In this document: positions 1-6,778 of the stretch, in pieces | How the letters are laid out: each line of letters starts with the position of its first letter | Numbering within the stretch: the stretch's first letter is position 1 | Assembly (NCBI GenBank): GCA_012031335.1 | Contig: JAAUTT010000237.1 | Location: 1 to 6,792, forward strand | DNA: 6,792 bases | Direction: 5' to 3' | Source of the DNA: Bacteroidales bacterium | GTDB taxonomy: Bacteria; Bacteroidota; Bacteroidia; Bacteroidales; JAAUTT01 | Made by a program: the position numbers and the translations under genes | The notes under the pieces: generated by a model | Database searches by the model: none | What the model was told of the DNA's origin: nothing | Seen by the model: only the letters and a program-made list of their open reading frames with translations

Positions 1-666
1 AAATTTTCAACCAAGTGGTATTTTAAAAATAGGAGGCAAATACATCGCCAGTTCCATCGAAATGGGCATTTACATGTGAATGAAATAAAAGGAGGTTTCA
101 CTATTCGTTTTTAGCCGTACTCCAATTTTTTTTTCTTTGCAGTAACTTGTTAATATGTAATTTAATAATGGGAACCGGATTTCAAAAGCAATGATATGAG
201 ATTCCAGATCGGCCTCAGATGGGATTCCCGAATACATTTTAAGTTCTGTAATGTTGGGAAAAGCAAAAGTGGCAAGAGAGAGCAGTTGCGGCCATTCCCG
301 GATGATATCAGTATGAATATATGGCTTACCATTGTCGCCCGAAATGGGGTCGACAAATACCCCGGCAAGTAAATGCGCATTGGCAACAATAAAATCTTTG
401 AGATGGAAAACATCTTCAACGCTTGTGAGGTAACCCAAAAACAAATAAGGTTTTTGCCCCTGTTGTGTGCAAAGATACAGGGTACCTTCCAGCAGTGGCA
501 TAAAATCGATGGTTTGTTTCCTAACCATTGAATAACTGGCTACCCCGTTCAACAGAACTGTTGGTACAGGTAAAAGGACCGATCCAAGGATTGCCATCTG
601 TGCTTTTAGGCTTGCCGTGCGATGTGCCGCCAGACTGCTCACCGAAATAATTTTTGTTGTGTTCAT
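1..666 (-). CDS. Pyridoxal/hydroxymethylpyrimidine kinase-like protein (ribokinase fold), 3' end outside window, frameshift near C-terminus
   Basis: Probably phosphorylates pyridoxal/pyridoxamine or a related pyrimidine alcohol with ATP in the cytoplasm (vitamin B6 or thiamin salvage). The intact part is 198 residues (70-666). Family marks seen: PVPTVLL at about 33-39, LGYLTSVE at 77-84, DPISGDNGK at 106-114 and PNITEL at 137-142. The frame then runs into a stop at 70-72. The GTGD motif, carrying the catalytic Asp of the PfkB/PdxK superfamily, is encoded at 44-55 in another frame within HFDGTGDVFASYF, so a base appears to be missing at about 75-95. A second missing base near 21-31 would keep the following helix open. 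About 287 residues are usual, so the end lies outside the window. The loop after PTVLL reads NGVASYS instead of the usual SNHTG-like sequence, and the N-terminal glycine/histidine loop is also atypical, so this is a divergent member. It overlaps the upstream EEP gene by ATGA, implying translational coupling. Fold assignment is fairly sure, substrate is not. Confidence 0.72.
663..666 (-). other. ATGA stop/start overlap joining the EEP and kinase genes
   Basis: Read on the minus strand, ATG of the kinase (666-664) and TGA of the EEP gene (665-663) share two bases. Such overlaps typically give translational coupling. No separate ribosome-binding site is needed to explain initiation here. Confidence 0.85.
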
Positions 667-1433
667 TCGAAGCTGAAATTCAGCAACACCCCATTGTGAT
701 CGCTTATTTTAATGCCAAATTCATTGCATGGATTCTGAAATACTATACACGAATGGTTTACCTTAATGCCCAAGCCTGATTTTCGAAGCTCAAGAATATG
801 GTCGATCTTCACTTTCCTGTTGAAGGTGTTTAAAGTATGGTTATCCAAATTTTCTTTAGGAGTAAAAGTGTCGTAAATCCGATATCCTTCTCTTGTTATT
901 GAATCAAAATCCTGATTAGTAACTTCCATGTTAAAGTCGCCGCCCAGCAATATTCCGTCGTAATTTTTTTTTAATGAAGCATGATCAAGAATATGCAATA
1001 ATTGTTCGAGCCTCAACCTTGCCCCGTCTTTCAGATGGCTCAGGTGTAAACTGCAAACCAGCATAAGATGGTTGTGAAGTTTTATTTCAGCCAAAATGGC
1101 TTCCCGTCCGCCATCTTCCTTGTTTGAAGGCAACGATATGGTATGGTAGTTCAATATCGGAAATTTTGAAAGGATTGATACATTTGAATAGCTATCCTTA
1201 TAATTATTGTATAAAAACCGTTTTTTTTGTCGGGAAGTAGAGCTTATACCTGTAAGTCCTGTATCGTTGGCAATTTGTCGGGTAGTGTCAAATTCGTTGT
1301 CCAAAGTCTGAAATGCTTCCTGGAGGAGCAAAATATCAGGATCGTATTCCCGGACGTGCCTTGTGAGTGCATTTAACCGCTTTAGATAGTCACCCTCGCA
1401 TTTCCAGGTATTTAAAGTAATAATGTTGTACAT
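663..1433 (-). CDS. Endonuclease/exonuclease/phosphatase (EEP) family protein
   Basis: Metal-dependent phosphodiesterase/phosphatase of the DNase I-like fold, 256 residues and intact. From the ATG at 1433 the family's catalytic motifs appear in order: LNTW with Asn8, LLLQEAF with metal-binding Glu39, SLHLSHL with His130, GGDFNM with Asp166 and Asn168, KIDHIL with Asp211 and His212, and SDH at 244-246 near the C-terminus. All key residues are present, so it should be active. No signal peptide or membrane segment is seen, so it is probably cytoplasmic. A TTG at 1460 would extend the frame by nine residues (IYCFEIKR), but the first strand of the fold starts right after Met at 1433, and the extension would overlap the candidate promoter. 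The stop codon overlaps the start of the kinase gene downstream (ATGA, 663-666), so the two are one operon. The family includes nucleases, lipid phosphatases and sphingomyelinases; sequence alone does not choose the substrate. Confidence 0.88.
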   Translation of the reverse strand: MYNIITLNTWKCEGDYLKRLNALTRHVREYDPDILLLQEAFQTLDNEFDTTRQIANDTGLTGISSTSRQKKRFLYNNYKDSYSNVSILSKFPILNYHTISLPSNKEDGGREAILAEIKLHNHLMLVCSLHLSHLKDGARLRLEQLLHILDHASLKKNYDGILLGGDFNMEVTNQDFDSITREGYRIYDTFTPKENLDNHTLNTFNRKVKIDHILELRKSGLGIKVNHSCIVFQNPCNEFGIKISDHNGVLLNFSFE

Positions 1434-1444
1434 CCTTTTTATTT

Positions 1445-1452
1445 CAAAGCAA
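1445..1452 (-). promoter_or_regulatory. Candidate -7 promoter element for the EEP-kinase operon
   Basis: On the minus strand this reads TTGCTTTG, matching five of the six fixed positions of the Bacteroidota -7 consensus TAnnTTTG. No TTG -33 element lies about 20 bp upstream; the hexamer array occupies that place, as at activator-dependent promoters. It would start transcription at about 1439, leaving a leader of only some 6 nt before the ATG at 1433, which is a weakness of this call. Confidence 0.28.
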
Positions 1453-1460
1453 TAAATCAA

Positions 1461-1490
1461 TTGTTAGGAAAAGGTTCAGAAAAGGTTAGA
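1461..1490 (-). repeat. Three tandem CCTAAC-like hexamers at 11-bp spacing upstream of the EEP operon (putative operator)
   Basis: Read toward the EEP gene (minus strand), three units begin at 1490, 1479 and 1468: TCTAAC, CTGAAC and CCTAAC, each exactly 11 bp apart. The third continues as CCTAACAA (1468-1461). Phased direct repeats of this length are typical of binding sites for OmpR/PhoB-family response regulators. The binding protein is not known; the function is inferred from geometry and from the matching array beside susC. Confidence 0.4.
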
Positions 1491-1651
1491 ATATTTAGTT
1501 AACTCATATTAATTATGTATTTAACAACGTTCGGTTGATTTCAATTAAATTAATAAGTTAATCTATTCAATATCTGTAATATCCATTTTGATTATTAGCA
1601 TAATCTTTCATCAACATTAGGTCAATTTTAAATATTTATCTAAAAGGAATA

Positions 1652-1680
1652 CCTAAAAAAACCTAACAGAGACCTAACAA
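1652..1680 (+). repeat. Three tandem CCTAAC-like hexamers at 10-11-bp spacing upstream of susC (putative operator)
   Basis: Units start at 1652 (CCTAAA), 1662 (CCTAAC) and 1673 (CCTAAC, continuing as CCTAACAA to 1680), each preceded by an A. Spacings are 10 and 11 bp. The 10-bp step contains a run of seven A (1655-1661), so one base may have been lost there. The last two units form a 7-bp motif, a 4-nt spacer and the 7-bp motif again, the layout of a Pho-box-type direct repeat, although the bases differ from the enterobacterial Pho box. Regulator unknown. Confidence 0.45.
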
Positions 1681-1688
1681 TGTGCTTC

Positions 1689-1696
1689 TACTTTTC
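1689..1696 (+). promoter_or_regulatory. Candidate -7 promoter element for the susCD operon
   Basis: TACTTTTC matches five of six fixed positions of TAnnTTTG. It lies 8 nt after the CCTAACAA of the hexamer array and would start transcription near 1702, about 22 nt before the susC ATG at 1725. No -33 TTG is seen at the right distance, so an activator bound to the array would be needed. If correct, the alternative ATG at 1680 lies upstream of the transcript. Confidence 0.3.
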
Positions 1697-1724
1697 GTCC
1701 GTTAAATTAATTCAACCAAAAAGT

Positions 1725-2456
1725 ATGAAAACCCTGAAAGTCTGTAAGAAAAAGCCTTGGAAATCTAATGTTTTTAGAAATATTACTATTTCTATGCTGC
1801 TGTTTTTTTCGTTCTCATTGAACCTAAATGCCCAGCAGATGAATATCATAGGAACCATAAAAAGTGAAAGTGGAGAACCTCTGGTTGGAGCCACTGTGGT
1901 GGTGAAGAATACAACTATCGGCACAACAACCGATATTGATGGTCGGTTTACAATTACTGTTCCCGATAAAGGATCTGTGCTAGTTGTTGCATTTATCGGA
2001 TATTCAACTATCGAACTCACTGCAGGCGAGCAGAGTGAGGTTGACATTATTTTGAAAGAGGAAGCTGTTACCCTTAATGAGGTAAAAGTAACGGCATTAG
2101 GCATTAAAAAGGAAACCAGAAACATTGGTTACGCCGTGCAGGAAATTAGTGGGGACGACCTCAAAAAAGTACGCGATGCAAATGCTCTGAATTCATTAAC
2201 CGGTAAAGTGGCGGGTTTAACTGTTTCGCCCTCTGCCGAAATGTTGGGAAGCCCTAAAATGATTTTGCGTGGTTCCAGCGATGTATTGATTGTTATTGAT
2301 GGTGTTCCTGTAAACTCCGATTCGTACAACATCAATGCCGATGATGTTGAATCGTACACTGTGCTTAAAGGGCCAAACGCTGCAGCCTTATATGGTTTCA
2401 GGGCCAGAACGGAGCTTTGCTTATTACCACAAAAAAAGCATCCAAAGATCGTGTAA
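1725..2456 (+). CDS. SusC N-terminal piece: signal peptide, carboxypeptidase-regulatory-like domain, TonB box and plug
   Basis: The ATG at 1725 gives a basic N-terminus, a hydrophobic core (about residues 20-34) and a likely signal peptidase I site after NLNA at 36. The in-frame ATG at 1680 adds 15 residues ahead of a complete signal peptide and lies inside the repeat array, so I prefer 1725. A carboxypeptidase-D regulatory-like beta-sandwich (GTIKSESGEPLVGATVVV onward) spans roughly 41-115. The TonB-box region EVKVTALGIKKE follows at about 120-131, then the plug domain with DVLIVIDGVPVN near 176-187 and YTVLKGPNAAALYG near 201-214. There is no FecR-like/STN extension, so it is not expected to signal to an anti-sigma factor. 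After about 2405 the frame shifts and the last 17 residues before the stop at 2454-2456 are spurious. Confidence 0.8.
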   Translation: MKTLKVCKKKPWKSNVFRNITISMLLFFSFSLNLNAQQMNIIGTIKSESGEPLVGATVVVKNTTIGTTTDIDGRFTITVPDKGSVLVVAFIGYSTIELTAGEQSEVDIILKEEAVTLNEVKVTALGIKKETRNIGYAVQEISGDDLKKVRDANALNSLTGKVAGLTVSPSAEMLGSPKMILRGSSDVLIVIDGVPVNSDSYNINADDVESYTVLKGPNAAALYGFRARTELCLLPQKKHPKIV

Positions 2457-3420
2457 ACGTAGAATTTAATTCAAGTACACTTTTCGATATTGGCTTTAAT
2501 TCTCTTCCTAAAGTACAGGAAGAATATGGTATTGGTGAGAATTACAACTATGCTTTTGGTAACCAGCCAACCGACGGGGGAAGCTTTACCCGTGCAAATG
2601 TCTGGGGACCAAGGCTTGAAGGACAACCCATTGCCCAATGGAACAGCCCTATTAACGCTGTAACCGGAAAAGGGATTCAACTGCTTTTATTTCTTATAAA
2701 GGAAACCTCAAAAAATTTCTGGAAACTGGACTTTATTCATCGAATAACATATCCATATCCACCAATTATGAGCGTTTTACTTCAAGAATATCGGCGGGAC
2801 AGATATACCAGAAAAGCATGGTGCCCAATAGCAGGTTAAACATTAGCAATGTTAACATTTATACTGGTTACAAGGCCAGCAAAAAACTTAACATAGAGGC
2901 CAGCATGAATTATAACCGTCAATATTCGCCGAACATTCCTGATGTTTACTATGGCCCTAACAGCTTTATGTATATGTTTGGTGTGTACGGCTCGTCGCAC
3001 TGGAACGTGGATGATATGAAAGATTACTGGATGCCAGGCCAGGAAGGGGTACAGCAACAATTTGCCGAATATGGACGCGCCAATAATCCATATTTCCTTG
3101 CCAATGAATGGTTAAGGGAGCATTACAAAAACGACATTTATGGTTATACACGCCTGAGTTACGAGTTCAACAAAGATCTCACCAATGAGCCTGCGTACCC
3201 AGGTGGACCACATGGGATATGATCCGTTCCGAAAAAATACCTTATTCGGCCAATAAAATATGGTCGCGAAACCGAGAAAAAAGGCGATTATCAGGAAGAC
3301 CGTCGTGGTACATTCGAAAATAACTCTGATATAATGTTGAATTACAACAAAAATATTGGTAATGCATTGTTTTTAGTGGACTTGCCGGAGCTAGCGTAAG
3401 AAGTTTTAAATACCATCTAC

Positions 3421-5034
3421 ATGGCAAACTACCGATTATCTTGTAATTCCTGGAGTCTACAACTTTTCGAACAGCCTGTACCCGAGCCGTTGTATAGTTA
3501 TAAAGCCGATATGCAGGTTTATAGCGCTTATTACAGTTTCGACCTTTCAATTCTTAAGTATGCTACCTTATCCACCACAGGACGAATCGACAAGTTATCC
3601 ACTCTTCCATCGGATAACAACACCTTCTTTTATCCCTCGGCAACACTGAGTTCGATGATTTCTGACATTGTAAAAATGCCATCATTTGTAAACAATATCA
3701 AAGTGCGTGCTTCGTATGCCAATGTTAAAGGAGCCCTCACCAGACCAACCATTGGTCCTGCTTACGATGCCATGGGCTTTAGCCACCCATATAGCAGCCG
3801 TCCCGATTTAACTACATCGTATAACGGGCCTACTTACGCAAACCAGGATACTTACATTACACGAGCTCTTTATAATAATGAGCCATCTGTTAGCTTATCT
3901 CCAACCATGGCCAACTCCAGTCTCAAACCTTACTCGGTAACATCATACGAAGGCGGACTGGAAACTAACTTCTTCGATAACCGGATTGGATTAGACCTTA
4001 CATATTTCTACACATTAAACGGTCCTCAGATATTCTCCAAAACAGCTCCTGCTTCAACTGGTTATAATTACCAATTGATTAATGGTGTGGTAACCAAAAA
4101 AGACGGGTATGAACTTACTTTACGTTTTGTGCCCATTTTTAACAAAACCGGTATGAGATGGCAAATTTCCATGAATGGCTCCACCTACCGCGAAACCCTG
4201 CACGAAGCTATTGGCAAAGAGGATGGTATTTCGCTGAACGGCCATTATTATAAAATTGGTGAGAGAATGGATGGGATTTTCGGGACAAAATACAATCGTG
4301 ATAATGAAGGGAATGTTATTTTCGATGCCGGTGGGATGCCTGTGTATTCACCGAAAGGCGACGAACACAATAAGCTGCTTGGTTATGCTAATCCCGACTA
4401 TGTTTGGGGTATCTCCAGCAACTTCAGCTACAAAAACATTTCTTTCAACTTACAGTTCGACGGACGTGTAGGCGGTACAATTTTCAACGAATTATATGCA
4501 CGGCAGTTTCAATCGGGTAACAGCCCTACACTGGTTAGCGGTAGTTATGGAGAGGCTCGCCGAAAGGAATGGGATAGTTACAAGAATACCGGCTCAATCG
4601 ACCCTGGTCTTGTTGGTAATGGTGTAAAAATTGTTTCTGGTACACCCAAATTTGAGAATGGTTACATCACAAATATGGATGAGGACCTCACTTTTGCCCC
4701 AAACGACAAAGCAGTACGTTTGCAGTCTTACACACAGTCAATTTATAGCAATATCATGGAAGAATTTATGGTTGATAAAACCTACACTAAGCTTCGGGAA
4801 GTCTCTGTGGGCTATTCGTTCCAAACCAAACTATTCCAGGGAAAACCGCAACAGATAACAGTTTCGCTTGTTGGTCGCAACCTGCTTTACTTTTCTAAGG
4901 TCGACAATATGGATATGGACCAGTGGGCTGAAGGTTATAACGCTTCCGAAACACGCATCGATTCAAGACCTTCAATCAGGTTACAGTCTCCAACCACACG
5001 GCAGATAGGTTTTAATCTGAATGTAAATTTCTAA
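3421..5034 (+). CDS. SusC C-terminal piece: most of the outer-membrane beta-barrel
   Basis: An uninterrupted 537-codon frame; true SusC sequence in this frame begins about 3484, after the last frameshift, and the first 20 or so residues are out-of-frame. SusC barrel signatures include AYYSFDLS, STTGRIDKLSTLPSDNN, FFYPSATLSS, YTKLREVSVGYSF and a terminal IGFNLNVNF ending in Phe, the outer-membrane beta-signal recognised by the BAM complex. The ATG at 3421 is not a real start: it lies within the TCT-ACA-TGG (STW) codons of the reconstructed gene and no ribosome-binding or promoter signal precedes it. Confidence 0.78.
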   Translation: MANYRLSCNSWSLQLFEQPVPEPLYSYKADMQVYSAYYSFDLSILKYATLSTTGRIDKLSTLPSDNNTFFYPSATLSSMISDIVKMPSFVNNIKVRASYANVKGALTRPTIGPAYDAMGFSHPYSSRPDLTTSYNGPTYANQDTYITRALYNNEPSVSLSPTMANSSLKPYSVTSYEGGLETNFFDNRIGLDLTYFYTLNGPQIFSKTAPASTGYNYQLINGVVTKKDGYELTLRFVPIFNKTGMRWQISMNGSTYRETLHEAIGKEDGISLNGHYYKIGERMDGIFGTKYNRDNEGNVIFDAGGMPVYSPKGDEHNKLLGYANPDYVWGISSNFSYKNISFNLQFDGRVGGTIFNELYARQFQSGNSPTLVSGSYGEARRKEWDSYKNTGSIDPGLVGNGVKIVSGTPKFENGYITNMDEDLTFAPNDKAVRLQSYTQSIYSNIMEEFMVDKTYTKLREVSVGYSFQTKLFQGKPQQITVSLVGRNLLYFSKVDNMDMDQWAEGYNASETRIDSRPSIRLQSPTTRQIGFNLNVNF

Positions 5035-5074
5035 ACCCCGGACTCAAAACTAAAAATGAATAAAAATTTTGGAA

Positions 5075-6710
5075 ATGAAAAAATTTAATAAAAAATATAG
5101 CAAAGGTCATCGCAATTGTTCTTGTAGTTGCGACAATGAATAGTTGCCAGGATTTTGAAGAACTGCAGATTAACCCCAATGTTGCGTCAAGTCAGCAAAT
5201 TGTTCCTCCATCGCGTCTTTTTAACAGAATTTTATTCGATGTTTATTCAGGTGGTGGTGTCGTAAACGGTCAGTCGGGTAATGTTCACGAAGGTCCCTGG
5301 AACACATTGATGCGTTGGAACCAGTTTATCGTATCGAACGATACTTATTATGGAGGCAATAATTACTACGATTGGTCCAACAGTGCCACCATGTACGATG
5401 TGCTTCTTAATGCAAAGGAAATGGAAAGATGGGCTAACCCAAAGGGCTTGGAGTCACTTAAGGTTAATCAATATTCGGCCATGTCCAAGTTTCTGAGGGC
5501 ATATTCTTATGTTTGGTACACCCAACGAGTAGGGGATATTCCACTCACCGAGGCAGGGCAGGGACTTAACAACCTGGCTCCCAAATTTGTCAAACAGGCT
5601 GATGTTTATAAATATTGCCTCGAGTTGCTCGATTCGGCCAATAACGAGCTGAATACTGTGATAAACGTGATAAAGCCAACACCTAAACTGGAAGGCGACA
5701 TATTTTTAGGTAACGACCTGAAGAAATGGCAAAAAGCTGTAAATACTTATACTTTGAGAGTTCTGATCAGTCTTAGCAAAAGAGCAGATGATACTCCCGA
5801 TTTAAATGTGAAGGAGCGCTTTGCTGCTATTTTAGGTAACCCAACTAAATACCCTGTTATGGCCGGCATTGAGGATAATGTTCAGTTTAAGTTCAACAGT
5901 CTTTATAATAAGCACCCAAAAGTTGGAATTAATGGTAACTATAACAGCCGTCACAATGTTTCAAAAACATGGCTCGATTTATCCACCAAATACAAAGATC
6001 CTCGTACTTTTGTAATTGCAACTCCTGCACCAGCATTAATTAAAGCAGGGAAAAAACCTAACGATTATACAGCTTTTGCAGGTGCGGACAATAATCTTCC
6101 TATTGCCGACCTTTCGAAAAACTCTTCCGATGGAAAATATTCTTTCTCTAATTATAACAGGTATTATAAACAGGATGTGGTTATCAATAATCCAGAACCA
6201 TACATCATAATTGGTTATCCCGAAATGTGCCTTAATATAGCCGAAGGTCTTAACAGAGGATGGGCAACAGGCGATGCTGCCTAGCTGGTTATAATAAAGG
6301 AATTACGGGCTCGTTCAATTCTATGGTTTGAAAGATGGAACAATACAAACCATTGCAGATAATGCTGGTAAACACTCGGTACCGATACAGTTAAAACTGC
6401 TGTATATTTTGCTCAACCAGAGGTAGCCTACAAAGGCAATAATGACGATGGACTCAAACAAATACTCGAACAAAAATATATCTCATTCTTTCAGAATTCA
6501 GGCTGGGAAGCATACTTTAACTGGAGAAGAACTGGCGTTCCAACGTTCCTCGAAGGTGGTGTTGGGGTAAATGCATCCAAGAAAATCCCACGCAGGTTTC
6601 AGTACCCTCCTTCAGAAAAAAATGAAAATAGTGCAAACTATTCAGAAGCTGTACAGAACCAGTATAATGGAGATGATAATTTGTATCTGGATGTTTGGCT
6701 TGTCAAATAA
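5075..6710 (+). pseudogene. SusD-like nutrient-binding outer-membrane lipoprotein, interrupted by about five single-base frameshifts
   Basis: Surface lipoprotein that caps the SusC channel and captures ligand. Start at the ATG 5075, 40 bp after the susC stop. One extra A in the run 5090-5095 knocks the signal peptide out of frame; repaired it reads MKKFNKNIAKVIAIVLVVAT followed by the lipobox MNSC, with the lipidated Cys at 5145-5147. Further breaks are apparent extra T's near 6282 and 6289 and missing bases near 6315 and 6373. After the last of these the frame is open to the stop at 6708-6710, including SGWEAYFNWRRTGVPTF, KIPRRFQYPPSE and the C-terminal DDNLYLDVWLVK. The repaired length is 1635 nt, 544 residues plus stop. 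The NPN after the lipobox and the IPRRF-YPxSE end resemble the SusD-like_2 family (PF12771 type) more than classical starch SusD. Ligand unknown. Confidence 0.87.
5136..6284 (+). CDS. SusD-like core piece (lipobox to middle of the TPR-like fold)
   Basis: Open frame of 382 codons that carries most of the mature SusD-like protein. The apparent start ATG (5136) is the Met of the MNSC lipobox, not the true start, which is at 5075 in another frame. Seen here: Cys4 for lipidation, the helical YSAMSKFLRAYSYVWYTQRV and GDIPLTEAGQG region typical of the family's TPR-like helices, and ADVYKYCLELLDSANNEL. The stop at 6282-6284 cuts a helix-forming stretch (PEMCLNIAEGLNRGWATGDAA) that continues naturally as SWYNKGITGS after removal of single extra bases. 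Confidence 0.8.
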   Translation: MNSCQDFEELQINPNVASSQQIVPPSRLFNRILFDVYSGGGVVNGQSGNVHEGPWNTLMRWNQFIVSNDTYYGGNNYYDWSNSATMYDVLLNAKEMERWANPKGLESLKVNQYSAMSKFLRAYSYVWYTQRVGDIPLTEAGQGLNNLAPKFVKQADVYKYCLELLDSANNELNTVINVIKPTPKLEGDIFLGNDLKKWQKAVNTYTLRVLISLSKRADDTPDLNVKERFAAILGNPTKYPVMAGIEDNVQFKFNSLYNKHPKVGINGNYNSRHNVSKTWLDLSTKYKDPRTFVIATPAPALIKAGKKPNDYTAFAGADNNLPIADLSKNSSDGKYSFSNYNRYYKQDVVINNPEPYIIIGYPEMCLNIAEGLNRGWATGDAA

Positions 6711-6731
6711 GGCTTGTAAATAGCTGGTTAT

Positions 6732-6778
6732 TGGGGAGCTACCAAATAAATTCAATTTATTGGTAGCCCCCATTTTTT
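6732..6778 (+). terminator. Rho-independent terminator of the susCD operon
   Basis: Starting 21 nt after the susD stop, a long stem pairs TGGGGAGCTACCAAATAAA (6732-6750) with TTTATTGGTAGCCCCCA (6756-6772) around a loop TTCAA. One or two bulged A's lie on the left arm. Six T's follow at 6773-6778. It makes susD the last gene of its transcript. The complementary A-tract is short, so action on an opposing gene is less likely. Confidence 0.88.

Larger units (their letters stand above)
1434..1724. other. Divergent intergenic regulatory region without genes
   Basis: About 290 bp of AT-rich DNA separate the starts of the minus-strand EEP operon (1433) and the plus-strand susC (1725). No open frame with protein-like content, tRNA or hairpin with a T-tract was seen. 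It holds two mirrored arrays of 11-bp-spaced hexamers, one by each gene, each followed 8 nt later by a candidate -7 element. The central part, about 1491-1650, is very AT-rich with only short, weak inverted matches such as CAAC/GTTG at 1524-1536. Confidence 0.7.
1725..5034 (+). pseudogene. SusC/RagA-like TonB-dependent outer-membrane transporter, interrupted by about eight single-base frameshifts
   Basis: Beta-barrel channel that, with SusD, imports oligomeric nutrients across the outer membrane using TonB energy. I followed the protein through all three frames. Apparent lost bases lie near 2405 (C), 2670 (A run), 3372 (T run), 3416 (T) and 3482 (C run); apparent extra bases near 3184 (A), 3209 (C) and 3280 (A run). 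The repaired length is 3312 nt, 1103 residues plus stop, normal for the family. Joined stretches read naturally, for example LKGPNAAALYGFRAQNGALL across the first break and LRTQVDTWDMIRSEKIPYSA across the third and fourth. Six breaks fall within 3184-3483, yet everything from there to the stop is open. Amino-acid conservation persists across every break, which favours sequencing error over old decay. susD starts 40 bp downstream, so the two are co-transcribed. Confidence 0.88.

Noticed and set aside
1434..1460. TTG at 1460 as the EEP start
   Set aside because: The extra nine residues precede the family's first beta-strand, and the ATG at 1433 sits at the expected place.
1461..1680. CRISPR or transposon end repeats in the divergent region
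   Set aside because: The units are only 6-8 bp with 4-5 bp spacers, and no transposase, target duplication or spacer-sized unique sequence is present. The TTGTTAGG/CCTAACAA inverted pair is explained by the two mirrored operator arrays.
1680..1724. Upstream in-frame ATG as the susC start
   Set aside because: It adds 15 residues before a complete signal peptide, overlaps the last base of the hexamer array, and lies upstream of the candidate -7 element. ATG 1725 is better.
1712..2359. Minus-strand open frames opposite susC (1712-2125 and 2129-2359)
   Set aside because: They mirror a well-conserved coding region on the other strand and show no recognisable protein features; antisense shadows.
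2400..3490. Programmed ribosomal frameshifting in susC
   Set aside because: Eight shifts in both directions without a slippery heptamer and pseudoknot at each site cannot be programmed recoding.
3242..3550. Minus-strand 102-codon frame over the frameshifted part of susC
   Set aside because: It exists only because the plus-strand gene is broken there; repaired plus-strand translation matches SusC throughout.
4256..4858. Short plus-strand frames inside the intact SusC barrel (4256-4471, 4631-4858)
   Set aside because: They lie fully within the conserved barrel frame and have no family resemblance.
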